DNA from: Caenorhabditis elegans
Lineage: Eukaryota > Nematoda > Chromadorea > Rhabditida > Rhabditidae
Direction of reading: 5' to 3'
Assembly (NCBI RefSeq): GCF_000002985.6
Contig: NC_003283.11
Location: 18,973,501-19,037,500 of the forward strand
Length of the DNA: 64,000 bases
Shown: positions 1-10,800 of the stretch, one piece after another
Layout: every line of letters begins with the position of its first letter
How positions within the stretch are numbered: position 1 is the stretch's first letter
Notes under the pieces: generated by a model
Seen by the model: only the letters and a program-made list of their open reading frames with translations
The model's database searches: none
Told to the model about the DNA's origin: nothing
Made by a program: the position numbers and the translations under genes

Positions 1-110
1 TATATCAAAATATACTAAATTTTATAGAATCTACAAAAAAAATTATCGAATAATCTCAAAAATTATGTGAATTACAAGAGTTTGAATTTATGAAAAAAGT
101 TAGCCCTCAC

Positions 111-3100
111 CTATGATTTCTATTCTGTAAAATGTCCAAAATTCCAGAAGTTTCCTTTTTTGCCTGTTTATTCTCATGTATCATTTCCTTTATTGCTTCA
201 TCGATTTTCTTTTCGTTTTCATCGCCATAGTAAAACCGGAGAGCTCGCCGAGCACCGGCTTCATCGCTTTTTTGGATGAATAGGTGTTTTGGCGATTTTG
301 GTAGGAATATTGTTAAAATTAGGTGAATTGTTGCAAGTAGTGCAGTTATACATGGAAGGAACACCCTGGAATATTAAAATTTTAAGTTTAAAATTTTTTT
401 TAATTTCGAAAAAAAAATTTTTATAATTTTTTAATAAATCTTTTTTTTTTGAAATTTCTCTAAAAAATTCGAATTTTCCATCAAATTCCACGGCTAACCC
501 ATTTTTCCCCAACATTCTAGCTCAATTTTGAGTTTTCCGGGTTACTGTAGCCTCGAAAATACGCAAACACCGACTACAGTACCCCAAAACACCGGATCTT
601 ACGGAATTTTGCACTAAAACCCTAAAAACTGAGGTTTCGGGGTGAAAAATGACAAGGAATTCGAATTTTACACTGGAAATTAGTTTAAAGCTCTCAGAAA
701 ACTTGAAATTTAAGGTTTTTCCAAATTTTATTATTTTTGTCAATTTTCGGCATTTCAAAAATTATAAACATGAAATTTCAACAGAATTTTTAAATTTCCG
801 ATAAAATTCTGCTTGAAAAAGTTTTCTGGAGCTTTTTGGTCAAAAATTGTAAAAGTCGGATTACTGTAGCCCCATAAGTACGCAAACACTGGCTACAGTT
901 CCCCAAAACACTGAATTTGACGACATTTTACACTAAGCTTTGAAAAAATTGTGATTCGGGGTAGAAAAAATGAGTAATTGGAAAAATAAGATTTTTTCTA
1001 GAAATTCGATGATTTTTTCAAAAAAAGTCAAATTTTGCTCTCTTTTCAAAATTTTCACGATTTTTTCAAAAAAAGTCAAATTTTGCCCTCTTTTCAAAAT
1101 TTTCACGATTTTTTGATACAAAATTTGAATTCCCCGTCACTTTTTACCTTTGAGCCCCAGTTTTCAGAGGTTTAGTGCAAAATTGCGTAAAATCCAGTGT
1201 TTTGGAGTACTGTAGTCGGTGTTTGCGTACTTCCGAGGCTACAGTACCCTGTAATTGTCAAAATCGAGCTAGAAACTTAGAAAAAAATGTGGTAGACGTG
1301 AAATTTGATGAAAAACTCAAATTTCACAATATAAATTCTAAAGTTAAAGTCCGAAATACCGAAAAATTCGAAAATCGCAAGTTTTCATATTTTTCCAACA
1401 TTCCCAAGTAATTTTCAACACGAAATTCGAATTTCCCGTCACTTTTCACCCTTCTACCCCATTTTTCAGAGTTTTAGTGCAAAATTCCGTGAAATCCGGT
1501 GTTTTGGGGCACTGTAGTCGGTGTTTGCGTATTTTCGAGGCTACAGTACCCCGGAAAGCTCAAAATTGAGCTTGAAGCTTGGGAAAAATAGTTTAGACGT
1601 GGAATTTGATTGAGCATTTGAATTTTTATAAAAAATTGCAGAACAATTTTACGAAAAAATTTAAAAAAATTTTTTTTCGAAAATTTGAAAAAAAATGTTT
1701 TTTTTTGAAAATCAATATGCTTACTAAAATAAAGACCCAATACTCTTAAAATTTCAAATTATCATTCAAAAACCCACCACAAGGCCTCATTTCCCCATAT
1801 AGAGGGAAGACACAGCGGAGTGACCAAAAGTGTCATAATAACCCCTCCGGAATTAATAAAAAGTGAAGTTAGTCCTCTTTTCGAATCAGGTGAACATTCA
1901 GCTATCCAAATTATTAAAACTACACGAAAACCCTGTAACATTCCGGCAATTAGGTGACCAATCACGTAGAATTCGAATCTGTTCAGTAGGAGGGAGGTGA
2001 GCATTGCCATTGAGCCAATTATTCCTAGGAAGCTTCTGGAATAAACATTATTGTAATAATGAAACATTGAATTAGAAAATAGGAAAAAAATTGGATATTA
2101 AAAAAATTAAAATTAAAAAAATTTTGCGAAAATTTTTTTTTTCAAAAATTTTTTCTCCATATTCCAAAAAAACCATACCTTAGTAAAATTGTCTCTTTCC
2201 GTCCAAGACCATCCATTAATTTTCCCATAATCGCGAATGAAATCGCCAAACCGATGAACATAAATGAGGCGCATGCCGAGAAAATTGTCTCGAAACTGAA
2301 ATAGAAAAAAATATTGATTTTTCGATTAATTCTGTTAAAATTATCAATTTTTCAATACAAAATTTGAATTCACCGTCCCTTTTTACCCCTATATCCCCGT
2401 TTTTAGGGGTTCAGTGCAAAAATCCGTAAGATCTGGTGTTATGGGGTACTGTAGTCGGTGTTTGCGTACTTTCGAGGGTACAGTACCCCGGAAATGTCAA
2501 AATTGAGCTAGAAGCGCAGGAAAAAATGTCGTAGATTTAAAATTTGACGAAAAATCTGAATTTCACATTTAAAATTCTCAATTTAGAGTCCGAGATACCG
2601 AAAAACGAAAAACATTCAAAAATCCCAAATATTCTTTTACAATTTTCCAACATTTTCAAGTAAACTTTAACGCGAAATTTGAATTTCTCATAACTTTTTA
2701 CCCCTAACCTTTAGTTTTTACGGTTTCAGTGCAAAATTCTGTAAGTTCTGGTGTTTTGTCCGAAATACCGAAAAATAAGAAAAATTTAAAAATCACAAAC
2801 TTTCATGGTTTTCTAATTTTTTCTAGCAATTTTCCGTGCGAAATTTGAACTCCCCGTCGTTTTTTACCCCTAACCCTTAGTTTTTGCAGTTTTAGTACAA
2901 AATTTCGTCAAATCCGGTGTTTTGGGGTACTGTAGTCGGTGTTTGCGTTCTTCCGAGGGTACAGTACCCCGGAAATGTCAGAATTGAGCTAGAAGTGCGG
3001 GAAAAAAGCACGAGTACTTAGTTTTTACGAGGATTTCGATTTTAATAAAATTTCTAAGCAAAAAAAAACATTGAAAAATTTTTTAGAATTCTTTTTTTGA

Positions 3101-4476
3101 AAATTTTCTGGTAAAAATCCAATTTTTCAATTTTTTTTAGACATTGTTCATAGTCTAACCTAATTGAACTTATTTCTGTACTATCAACTGATAAGAAAAT
3201 TAAACGTAAAATCGTAAATTTTTTATCAGAGACCTACCATAGTGCACCAATTCCATGTGATTTTTGAATATTTTTAGAAATTATGTTTTTCCGCATTTTT
3301 TCATTGTTGCACTGGTCGGTAAACAATAATAATTATGGAGAAATTATTGATTTTGATCATTGGTTTTGAGTGACATCATTTTTAGAAAACTTTTTTTTTT
3401 TTTTAATTATAAATTGAAGCAATAAATCTAATTTTCCTACTTTCAGAGCAAATATTCAAAAATTTTAGCAAAAAAATCAAAATCACCACTCAATTTTGAG
3501 TATAACTAGCTTTTTTCCCGAGCTTCTTACAATTTTAAGTTTTCGAGGGTACTGTAGCTTCGGAAGTACGCAAACCCCAACTACAGTAACCCAAAAAAAA
3601 ATTTGACGGAATTTTGCACTGAAACCCTAAAAACTGAAGGTTAGGAGTAATAAGTAAAAGGGAATTCGACTTTTTCATTAAAAATTGCTAGAAAATTTTG
3701 GAAAATTGTGAAATTTTGCGATTTTTGAATTTTTCTAATTTTTCGATACTTTGTTGGACTCTAAATTTAGGATTTTCAATGTGAAATTCGAGTTTCTCAT
3801 CAAATTTCCTGTCTAACACATTTTTTCCTGGGCTTCTAGCTCAATTTTGAAATTTTTCAGAGTACTGTAGCCTCGAAAGTACGCAAACACCGACTACAGT
3901 ACTCCCAAACACCGGATCTGACGGAATTTTGCACTACAACCCTGAAAACTGAAGGCTTGGGGTAATAAGTGACGGGGAATTCGAATTTCGCATTGAAAAA
4001 TCGACAATTTCAACGGAATTCATAGAAAATTCAATATTTTCTCGTTTTTTTTTAAATTTTCAGTTTTAAGCTTTTATACGAAAATTTAATGATTTTCTAG
4101 ACTTCAGTTCAATTATTTTTCGAATTTTCAACAGGAAGTTCGCTATCCCGCTATTTTTGTGCAAAATGTCGTGAAATCCGGTATTTGGGTACTCCTGGGC
4201 CTACAGTACCCAGCGAAATTTCAAAATTGAGTTGAAACCTCCGGAAAAAATTTAAGTTGACCCAAATTTAATGAAACACTTGAATTTAAGCTTAAAATTG
4301 GCAAAATCTTACGTCTCCTCACTCTCAACGCCGTAATTTTTGCGTAAACTTTCTCGAAAAAATCCCTTAATCGGAACATTCATCAAATTCAAGCAGGCGG
4401 CCATAATTTCTCCGTATTGTGAGAAAACAGCATGTGAAAGTGTTGCCCAAAACAGTCGTCGACTACAAAATTTCAT
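111..4476 (-). CDS. SLC2-like major facilitator sugar transporter, N-terminal half (runs off left edge)
   Basis: Four exons join in phase on the minus strand: 4476-4313, 2295-2179, 2035-1778 and 365-111; the last ends at a donor, so the gene continues beyond base 1. The product starts MKFCSRRLFWATLSHAVFSQ. It has several hydrophobic segments, a GRKE motif after the second one (the conserved G-R-K loop of sugar porters), an SPDSKRG motif matching the P-x-x-x-R-G loop, and LPKSPKHLF, a variant of the PESPR(Y/F)L signature that closes the first six-helix bundle. These are hallmarks of facilitative hexose-type carriers, so a plasma-membrane solute transporter is expected; the substrate is unknown. 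The start ATG directly follows a TTTTCAG acceptor, as for a spliced-leader site, though an upstream exon is possible. The exon 3 donor could be one of several overlapping GT sites; I chose the one giving ALWVFLP. Introns 1 and 3 hold foldback repeats. Confidence 0.8.
480..4230. repeat. Foldback repeat family around a TACTGTAG...CTACAGTA core
   Basis: About ten copies of a roughly 150-bp element lie in introns 1 and 3 of the transporter. The core reads ACTGTAGTCGGTGTTTGCGT, then ACTTCCGAGGCTACAGTACC, and is flanked by a conserved arm (GTGCAAAATTCCGTAAAATC). Copies near 540, 860, 3545 and 3850 are in one orientation and those near 1200, 1500, 2450 and 2930 in the other, so long stretches of the pre-mRNA could fold back. 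The core is itself an imperfect palindrome (ACTGTAG with CTACAGT). No transposase ORF is seen. Confidence 0.8.
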
Positions 4477-4489
4477 CTGAAAATGTTGG

Positions 4490-5490
4490 GTTACTGTAGT
4501 TTTCGTGGTGGGACCTAAAAATGGGAAAATTTCCAAAGCCTAGTCACGATTATACTCATTCGAACCGCATTTAAGTTTTGATTCTGAATATATAAGCGAC
4601 TTGAAGATGTTACAGAAATAGGCAAAGTTATAGTAGTTTTTGTGTTTTCGTGGTGGGACCCAAATTAGGAAATTTTTGAAAATTTTCAGAACCTAGTCAT
4701 GAGTATACTTATTTAAACCGTATTGACGTGCTGAATTCGAATTTCTTACTATCGTAAATCGAAACGCAAAAGCTAGAGAATTTTTAGTGTTTTTTTTTTT
4801 TTGAAAAACAATTGGAATTTTTCGTCGAAATTTAAATAAACGAATTAAAAAGTCCGTACAAGCAAAAACTTTTAAATCAATAATCAGTTGGAAAGTTCGA
4901 CTTGCGGAATCGGAGAAAAAAATGCCCGCAAGAAAAAAAATCAAAAATCGGCGACCTGGAGCCAGCTGCCCCAAAAAAAAAGAAATTTCCCTTATCAGCG
5001 CCCTGTCTTTCGTCATTTTTATCAAGTAGTCATCAAGTTCAAGTAAACATTCGGGCGGTGCCAGGTGTTTAGCTGATCGTGCCAAAATTGGAAGATCATT
5101 TTTTTGGAAAAATCTAAAAATAAATGTTTTTTTTTGTGAAAAAATATTATCCAAAAATTTTTTGTTAGGTACTCAATAAATATGTATTGTTATCAAAAGT
5201 TACTAAAATTCTAAAAAAAATCTACAGAAAAATTAATCCCGCAACGAAAATAGCCAAGCTACAGAAGCTTCGTGGTGGGACCCAAAATTAAAAAAAAATT
5301 ACGTTATCTTCGAAACCTAGTCATGATTATACTTATTCGAACCGCCCAGAAGTACTGAGGTTGAATATATAATTTTTTTCAAATTTCGACAAAAATTAGC
5401 CGAGTTACAGTAGTTTTTGCATTTTCGTGGTGGGACCCAAAATACTAAAATTTCCTAAAATCATCAAAACCTAGTCATGATTAAACTTAA
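4490..5490. repeat. Four degenerate copies of a CGTGGTGGGACC repeat in the 4477-5881 gap
   Basis: The 1.4-kb gap between the transporter start and the end of sws-1 holds four copies, near 4500, 4650, 5265 and 5425. Each has TTCGTGGTGGGACCCAAA, a short AT stretch, and CCTAGTCATGATTATACTTA followed by an ACCG motif. They are direct repeats of about 135 bp. The rest is AT-rich, with one GC-richer patch (4970-5100) that may be a coding relic (see findings). Confidence 0.75.
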
Positions 5491-5881
5491 ATTGACCGGA
5501 ATCGAAAACTAAATCTGCATTTTCAAGTAAAATTAGGTTACCTAGAAAATTTGAAAGAATATATTATAAAAACTTAGGAACAAAAAAATTTCGGAAATTT
5601 TTTTTTTTGCAAATTTTCCAAAAAAAAATTTAAATATAAAATCAAGTTCTAAACCATTTTTCTTTGTTCTCTGTGCACTTTTCCCCCTTCCAAGTAATAG
5701 TACTTCTTATCAGTTTCTTTTGTCTTTTTAAAGTGTCACTGACAAAATAAGTTTCAGCCTGGCTAGAGGTGCCTGGAGTTGGAAAAGGCTTTTTTTGTGA
5801 TTAAACAAATTAAATTAGAGAATATAAGCTTTATGAATAATATATATATAAATAACAACAAAAAAAACCATTTAAAAAAAA

Positions 5882-7640
5882 TCATTTTTTCTCCTCCAAA
5901 AAAATCGATCTTATAAAAATTTTCTTCACAAGTCCAACTATTTCGGATTTACACTCGATCCGTTCGATTTTTCCGAAATTTTTGGCGAAATAGTATGCCA
6001 AAATGTGAACACAAATCCAATTAGTTTGCTTTTGAAGCACGGTTGACTGGAAATATGGGCAGGTGCAATAATGGACGCCAGGGTACAGAAAATTGAGGTA
6101 TTCCTTCTTTTTGTAGTGTTCTACCTGAAACAACGAAAAAATTAGCGAGAAGTGGAGAAATTTTGAATTTGGGCGCTGCTCAGACTACAAAGACTACAAA
6201 ATTTTAGTGATTTTTAACGAAAACTTGATAAATTACAACGAATTTACGAAATTTTCGCTGAAATTCAACGAAATTAGCAAAAAAAAATAAATAAAAATGA
6301 GGTTATTTTGAATTTTTGCGCTGCTAAGACTACAAACTACAAGTTTTGGGCGCTGCTAATTTTTTGGGCGCTGCTAATTTTTTGGGCGCTGCTAATTTTT
6401 TGAGCGCTGCTAATTTTTTGGGCGCTGCTAATTTTTTGGGCGCTGCTAATTTTTTGAGCGCTGCTAATTTTTTGGGCGCTGCTAATTTTTTGAGCGCTGC
6501 TAATTTTTTGGGCGCTGCTAATTTTTGGGCGCTGCTAATTTTTTGGGCGCTGCTTAATTTTTGAGCGCTGCTAATTTTTGGGCGCTGCTAATTTTTTGGG
6601 CGCTGCTTAATTTTTGGGCGCTGCTAAATTTTTGGGCGCTGCTAATTTTTGGGCGCTGCTTATTTTTTGGGCGCTGCTAATTTTTGGGCGCTGCTAATTT
6701 TTTGGGCGCTGCTAATTTTTTGAGCGCTGCTAAATTTTTGGGCGCTGCTAATTTTTTGGGCGCTGCTTAATTTTTGGGCGCTGCTAAATTTTTGGGCGCT
6801 GCTAATTTTTGGGCGCTGCTAATTTTTTGGGCGCTGCTAATTTTTGGGCGCTGCTAATTTTTGGGCGCTGCTAATTTTTGGGCGCTGCTAATTTTTTGGG
6901 CGCTGCTAATTTTTTGGGCGCTGCTAATTTTTGGGCGCTGCTAATTTTTGGGCGCTGCTAATTTTTGGGCGCTGCTAATTTTTTGGGCGCTGCTAAACTA
7001 CAAACTACAAGTTTTGGGCGCTGCTTAGACTACAAACTACAAAGCGCGCTGCTCTGAAAACCGAAAATATCGATTTTTAAATCAAAAATTGAAGTTTTTA
7101 GTGGGAAAAAGGTAGTTTTTAACTCAAAAATTCAAGATTTTCCTATTTTTAAGTCAATTCTTCTCTTTTTCCTGGAAAATAATCGTTTTTTAAACATTTT
7201 TTTAATAAAAAATAATATACTTCAATAAAACATCGCTGTTTCTCCCGTTTTTCCTTCTCTTCCACCGTCCATCTCTCGACTTTCTTCGCATTTTTCAGGT
7301 TAAACTCGCTTTTCCAGTCGAAAACTGTTTTCTCCTGGAAATCTTCAAATTTTCGACGTTTATTATAGAATTCTGGCTTTGGAACTGCCAATTCTCGTAC
7401 TTTTCCACGTTCCATTAGCTGGAAACTCTGAAACTTTGAAGTTTTTTGGCTGAAAATCGGGGTTTTGCGAACTGTGGCTGCTGCCTCGTGTTTTACGAGT
7501 CCTTCGATCTCGGCCAGGGCTTCTAAGTAGTCATCTGAGCTGCTGGATTCGGAAATTACAGCGAGAAGTGTCTGAAAATGACTAGAATTTTGGAAAAATT
7601 CAATGGTTTTTACCTTTTTTGTCAGCTCGAAAACATCCAT
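5882..7640 (-). CDS. sws-1: SWS-1, SWIM-domain recombination protein (ZSWIM7/Shu2 family)
   Basis: Three in-phase exons: 7640-7614, 7571-7221 and 6124-5882, giving 206 residues. The last exon carries the SWIM zinc motif: C146-x-C148 (YCTCPYF) then C164-V-H166, the CxCx(n)CxH arrangement that defines ZSWIM7/Shu2 proteins. In that family the protein pairs with RAD-51 paralogues in a Shu complex that promotes homologous recombination in the nucleus. Residues 1-126 are charged, contain a basic stretch (KRRKFEDF, EEKEKREKQ) and are longer than in human ZSWIM7 (140 aa in total), so the middle of exon 2 is less certain. The exon 2/3 junction gives RCFIE-VEHYKKK, in register with the RRVYQV strand before the zinc motif in human. 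Intron 1 is 42 bp; intron 2 (6125-7220) is almost all satellite. The gene is head-to-head with mrps-35. The symbol is from family and locus memory. Confidence 0.82.
6316..7054. repeat. GGGCGCTGC satellite block in sws-1 intron 2
   Basis: About 40 head-to-tail units of GGGCGCTGCTAATTTTT (16-18 bp; the T run varies by a base and some units start GAGCGC). The block is bounded at both ends by units carrying ACTACAAACTACAAG. The unit reads on the plus strand, that is antisense to sws-1. A lone unit lies at about 6172. The long plus-strand open frame here only reflects unit lengths near a multiple of three. Confidence 0.97.
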
Positions 7641-7818
7641 CTTCAAATTCCCGCTCAAAATGAGCCTGGGGACTAGTTCAGAGTTTCCTAGGCCACCGCC
7701 GGTGTACTCCTCTCCGACAACGGGTTTTTATTTTTTTTTTAATTTTCGCTCAATTTTCTTCGATTTTTCGCGATTTTCTTTCAGATTTTTGCAATTTTTT
7801 TGCAGTTTTCAGGTAAAA
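7641..7818. promoter_or_regulatory. Shared divergent promoter of sws-1 and mrps-35
   Basis: Only 178 bp separate the two start codons, which point away from each other. The interval has a GC-richer patch (GGCCACCGCCGGTGTACTCC near 7690) and then a T/C-rich run ending TTTTCAG at 7812, six bases before the mrps-35 ATG, as expected for a spliced-leader acceptor. No TATA box is obvious. Both genes must take at least part of their 5' control from this interval, though internal or intronic elements are possible. Confidence 0.6.
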
Positions 7819-10800
7819 ATGCACCGCCTGACACACGTGAGCACTCGAAATCGATCGAGTCTCGCTGAAAAGCTGCGAAACGCCGTCGGAGGTCAGGATT
7901 TTGGAAAAGCCAAGCAAATCGTCGCCGGTGGATCGATTGCGGTGAAGGATGAGCATGTATGGAGGATTTTAATGAAGAAATAGCTGGAAAAAGACATTTA
8001 GAAATCGAAAAACGGCTCGAAAAATTGATTTTTCAGCGAATTTTACTCCAAAACTCAATTTTTGTCATTTTGGGAGCAATTTTACCCGAAAAAAGCTAAA
8101 TTTCACTAAAATTCATAATTTTCTCGAAAATTACTCAAAAAAAAACACCCAGAAACTGCAAATTTCACCGGATTTTCACAATTTTTCGAAAATTTCAGAA
8201 AAAAGTTCGAAAATCCACGTGGAAATCTCAAAAAACTGTCGATTTTCCCCATTTTTCAGCTATTTTTCTGGAATTTTTACAAATTACTGATAAAAACTCT
8301 CAGAAACTGCAAATTTTACCGGGTTTTCGCAATTTTCTGGGCAATTTTTGTGGAAAAATCCACGTAGATATCCTCAAAAACTGTCGATTTTCTTCAATTT
8401 TGCACCAAAATCCCCCAAATTTTCAGGGTGAAGACTTCCGTGAGCTCTATGTAATGCCAAAACGAAAACTTCGCGGTCAAACTCAACTGGAACAAGCCAC
8501 TGGACGTACCGAATACAAAACTCGAAGCCGGTTCGATTTAATGGACCGCCTAACAAAAAGACCGCCGAGAAGTGAAGAAATGGATCCAGAAGCACAGAAA
8601 TGGTGTGATGTATGGCCAGCTGCACGAACATTTGCATCGTCTGTAGTTCCGTTACCAGTTCGAATGGGCACACGGCCAAATGTTGAGAAGCGAGCACCGT
8701 TTAAGAAGGAAGGAAATTTGGAATTGGTTAAAATTCCCAATTTCTTACATTTAACACCACCGGCTATTCAACAACACTGTCAAGCTATCAAAAGTAAACT
8801 GAAATTTCGCATTATTAAAAACACTTAATTTTCATCAGTTTCATAGAAAAATTGACAAAAAACAGTGAAATTGGCTTGAAAAATGGAAATTTTGCTGAAA
8901 TTCACATATTTTACCGAAAATTTGACTTGAAAATGCCAATTTTCACATATTTTTCTCAAAAATCTACGTGGAAATCGATGCTAATTTTTTTTGGGCGCTG
9001 CTTAGACTACAAACTACAAGTTTTGGGCGCTGCTAATTTTTGGGCGCTGCTAATTTTTGGGCGCTGCTAATTTTTGGGCGCTGCTAATTTTCAGGCGCTG
9101 CTAATTTTTTGGTCGCTGCTAATTTTTTGGTCGCTGCTAATTTTTGGTCGCTGCTAATTTTTGGTCGCTGCTAATTTTTTGGTCGCTGCTAATTTTTGGG
9201 CGCTGCTAATTTTTTGGTCGCTGCTAATTTTTGGTCGCTGCTAATTTTTGGTCGCTGCTAATTTTTTGGTCGCTGCTAATTTTCAGGCGCTGCTAATTTT
9301 TGGTCGCTGCTAATTTTTTGGTCGCTGCTAATTTTTTGGGCGCTGCTAATTTTTTGGTCGCTGCTAATTTTTTGGTCGCTGCTAATTTTTTGGTCGCTGC
9401 TAATTTTTGGGCGCTGCTAATTTTTTGGTCGCTGCTAATTTTTGGTCGCTGCTAATTTTTGGTCGCTGCTAATTATTGGTCGCTACTAATTTTTTGGTCG
9501 CTGCTAATTTTTTGGTCGCTGCTAATTTTTAGGCGCTGCTAATTTTTTGGGCGCTGCTAATTTTTGGGCGCTGCTAATTTTTTGGGCGCTGCTAATTTTT
9601 GGGCGCTGCTAATTTTTGGGCGCTGCTAATTTTTTGGGCGCTGCTAATTTTTTGGGCGCTGCTAATTTTTTGGGCGCTGCTAATTTTTAGGCGCTGCTAA
9701 TTTTTTGGGCGCTGCTAATTTTTTGGGCGCTGCTAATTTTTAGGCGCTGCTAATTTTTTGGGCGCTGCTAATTTTTTGGGCGCTGCTAATTTTTTGGGCG
9801 CTGCTAATTTTTTGGGCGCTGCTAATTTTTAGGCGCTGCTAATTTTTTGGGCGCTGCTAATTTTTTGGGCGCTGCTAATTTTTTGGGCGCTGCTAATTTT
9901 TAGGCGCTGCTAATTTTTTGGGCGCTGCTAATTTTTTGGGCGCTGCTAATTTTTAGGCGCTGCTAATTTTTTGGGCGCTGCTAATTTTTTGGGCGCTGCT
10001 AATTTTTTGGGCGCTGCTAATTTTTTGGGCGCTGCTAATTTTTTGGGCGCTGCTAATTTTTAGGCGCTGCTAATTTTCAGGCGCTGCTAATTTTTTGGGC
10101 GCTGCTAATTCAATTTTGGGCGCTGCTAATTTTTTTTAGGCGCTGCTTTTGCTAATTAGAAAAGTCTGCAATTTTCAGCGTTTCTCATCAAAAATTTAAG
10201 TTTACAATATTTTTTCCGCGTGGAAATTAATATTTCTCGGAATAAATTCTAAAAATAAACACAAAAAACACCTGTACTATATAGAAATTTCTCTATATTT
10301 TTTCAGAATTCTGTACTCCATTCCCACCGGAACTCCTCTCCAATCCATCTGCCACGTGTCAACATCTTCCAATTTCCATAGAATATTCTACATACATTCA
10401 TCAGGGAACTTCAATCCGTGACATTAGAAGCCGTGTCGTAACTATGAAAATCCACGTGGCAGAGCTTAAATTGTCGGAAAATCAAATGGAAAAACTGATT
10501 CGACTGGCCGCAAATCGATATGACGAAAAAACGGGAAAAATGACAATTATCACTGATAGATGTCATACGAGACAACAGAATCTCGATTATGCACACTATT
10601 TACTAACTGTGTTATATCATGAAGCTCAAAAAGTCGAGAAATGGGATGAATTGAAGGTAGAATTGTGGCGGCGAAATTCTACCAATACTAGAAATATAGA
10701 GCTGAAAATCTAAAAATTCAGAAAAATTGGGTGAATTTCGTTTAAAAAAAATCGATTTTCGACATGAAACATGAGTGTAAAAACGCGTTTATATAACGTT

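Noticed and set aside
6346..6564. Open frame of repeated GAANFL units
   Set aside because: It is translated satellite DNA; the frame stays open only because many units are 18 bp long. It lies inside an sws-1 intron.
8979..10157. CRISPR-like or minisatellite-coded array
   Set aside because: Units are continuous with no unique spacers, the genome is eukaryotic, and the array is intronic.
10657..10713. End of mrps-35 at the stop at 10713
   Set aside because: The reading frame past 10656 does not match the family, while splicing AAG|GTAGAA to 11873 gives the conserved C-terminal tail.
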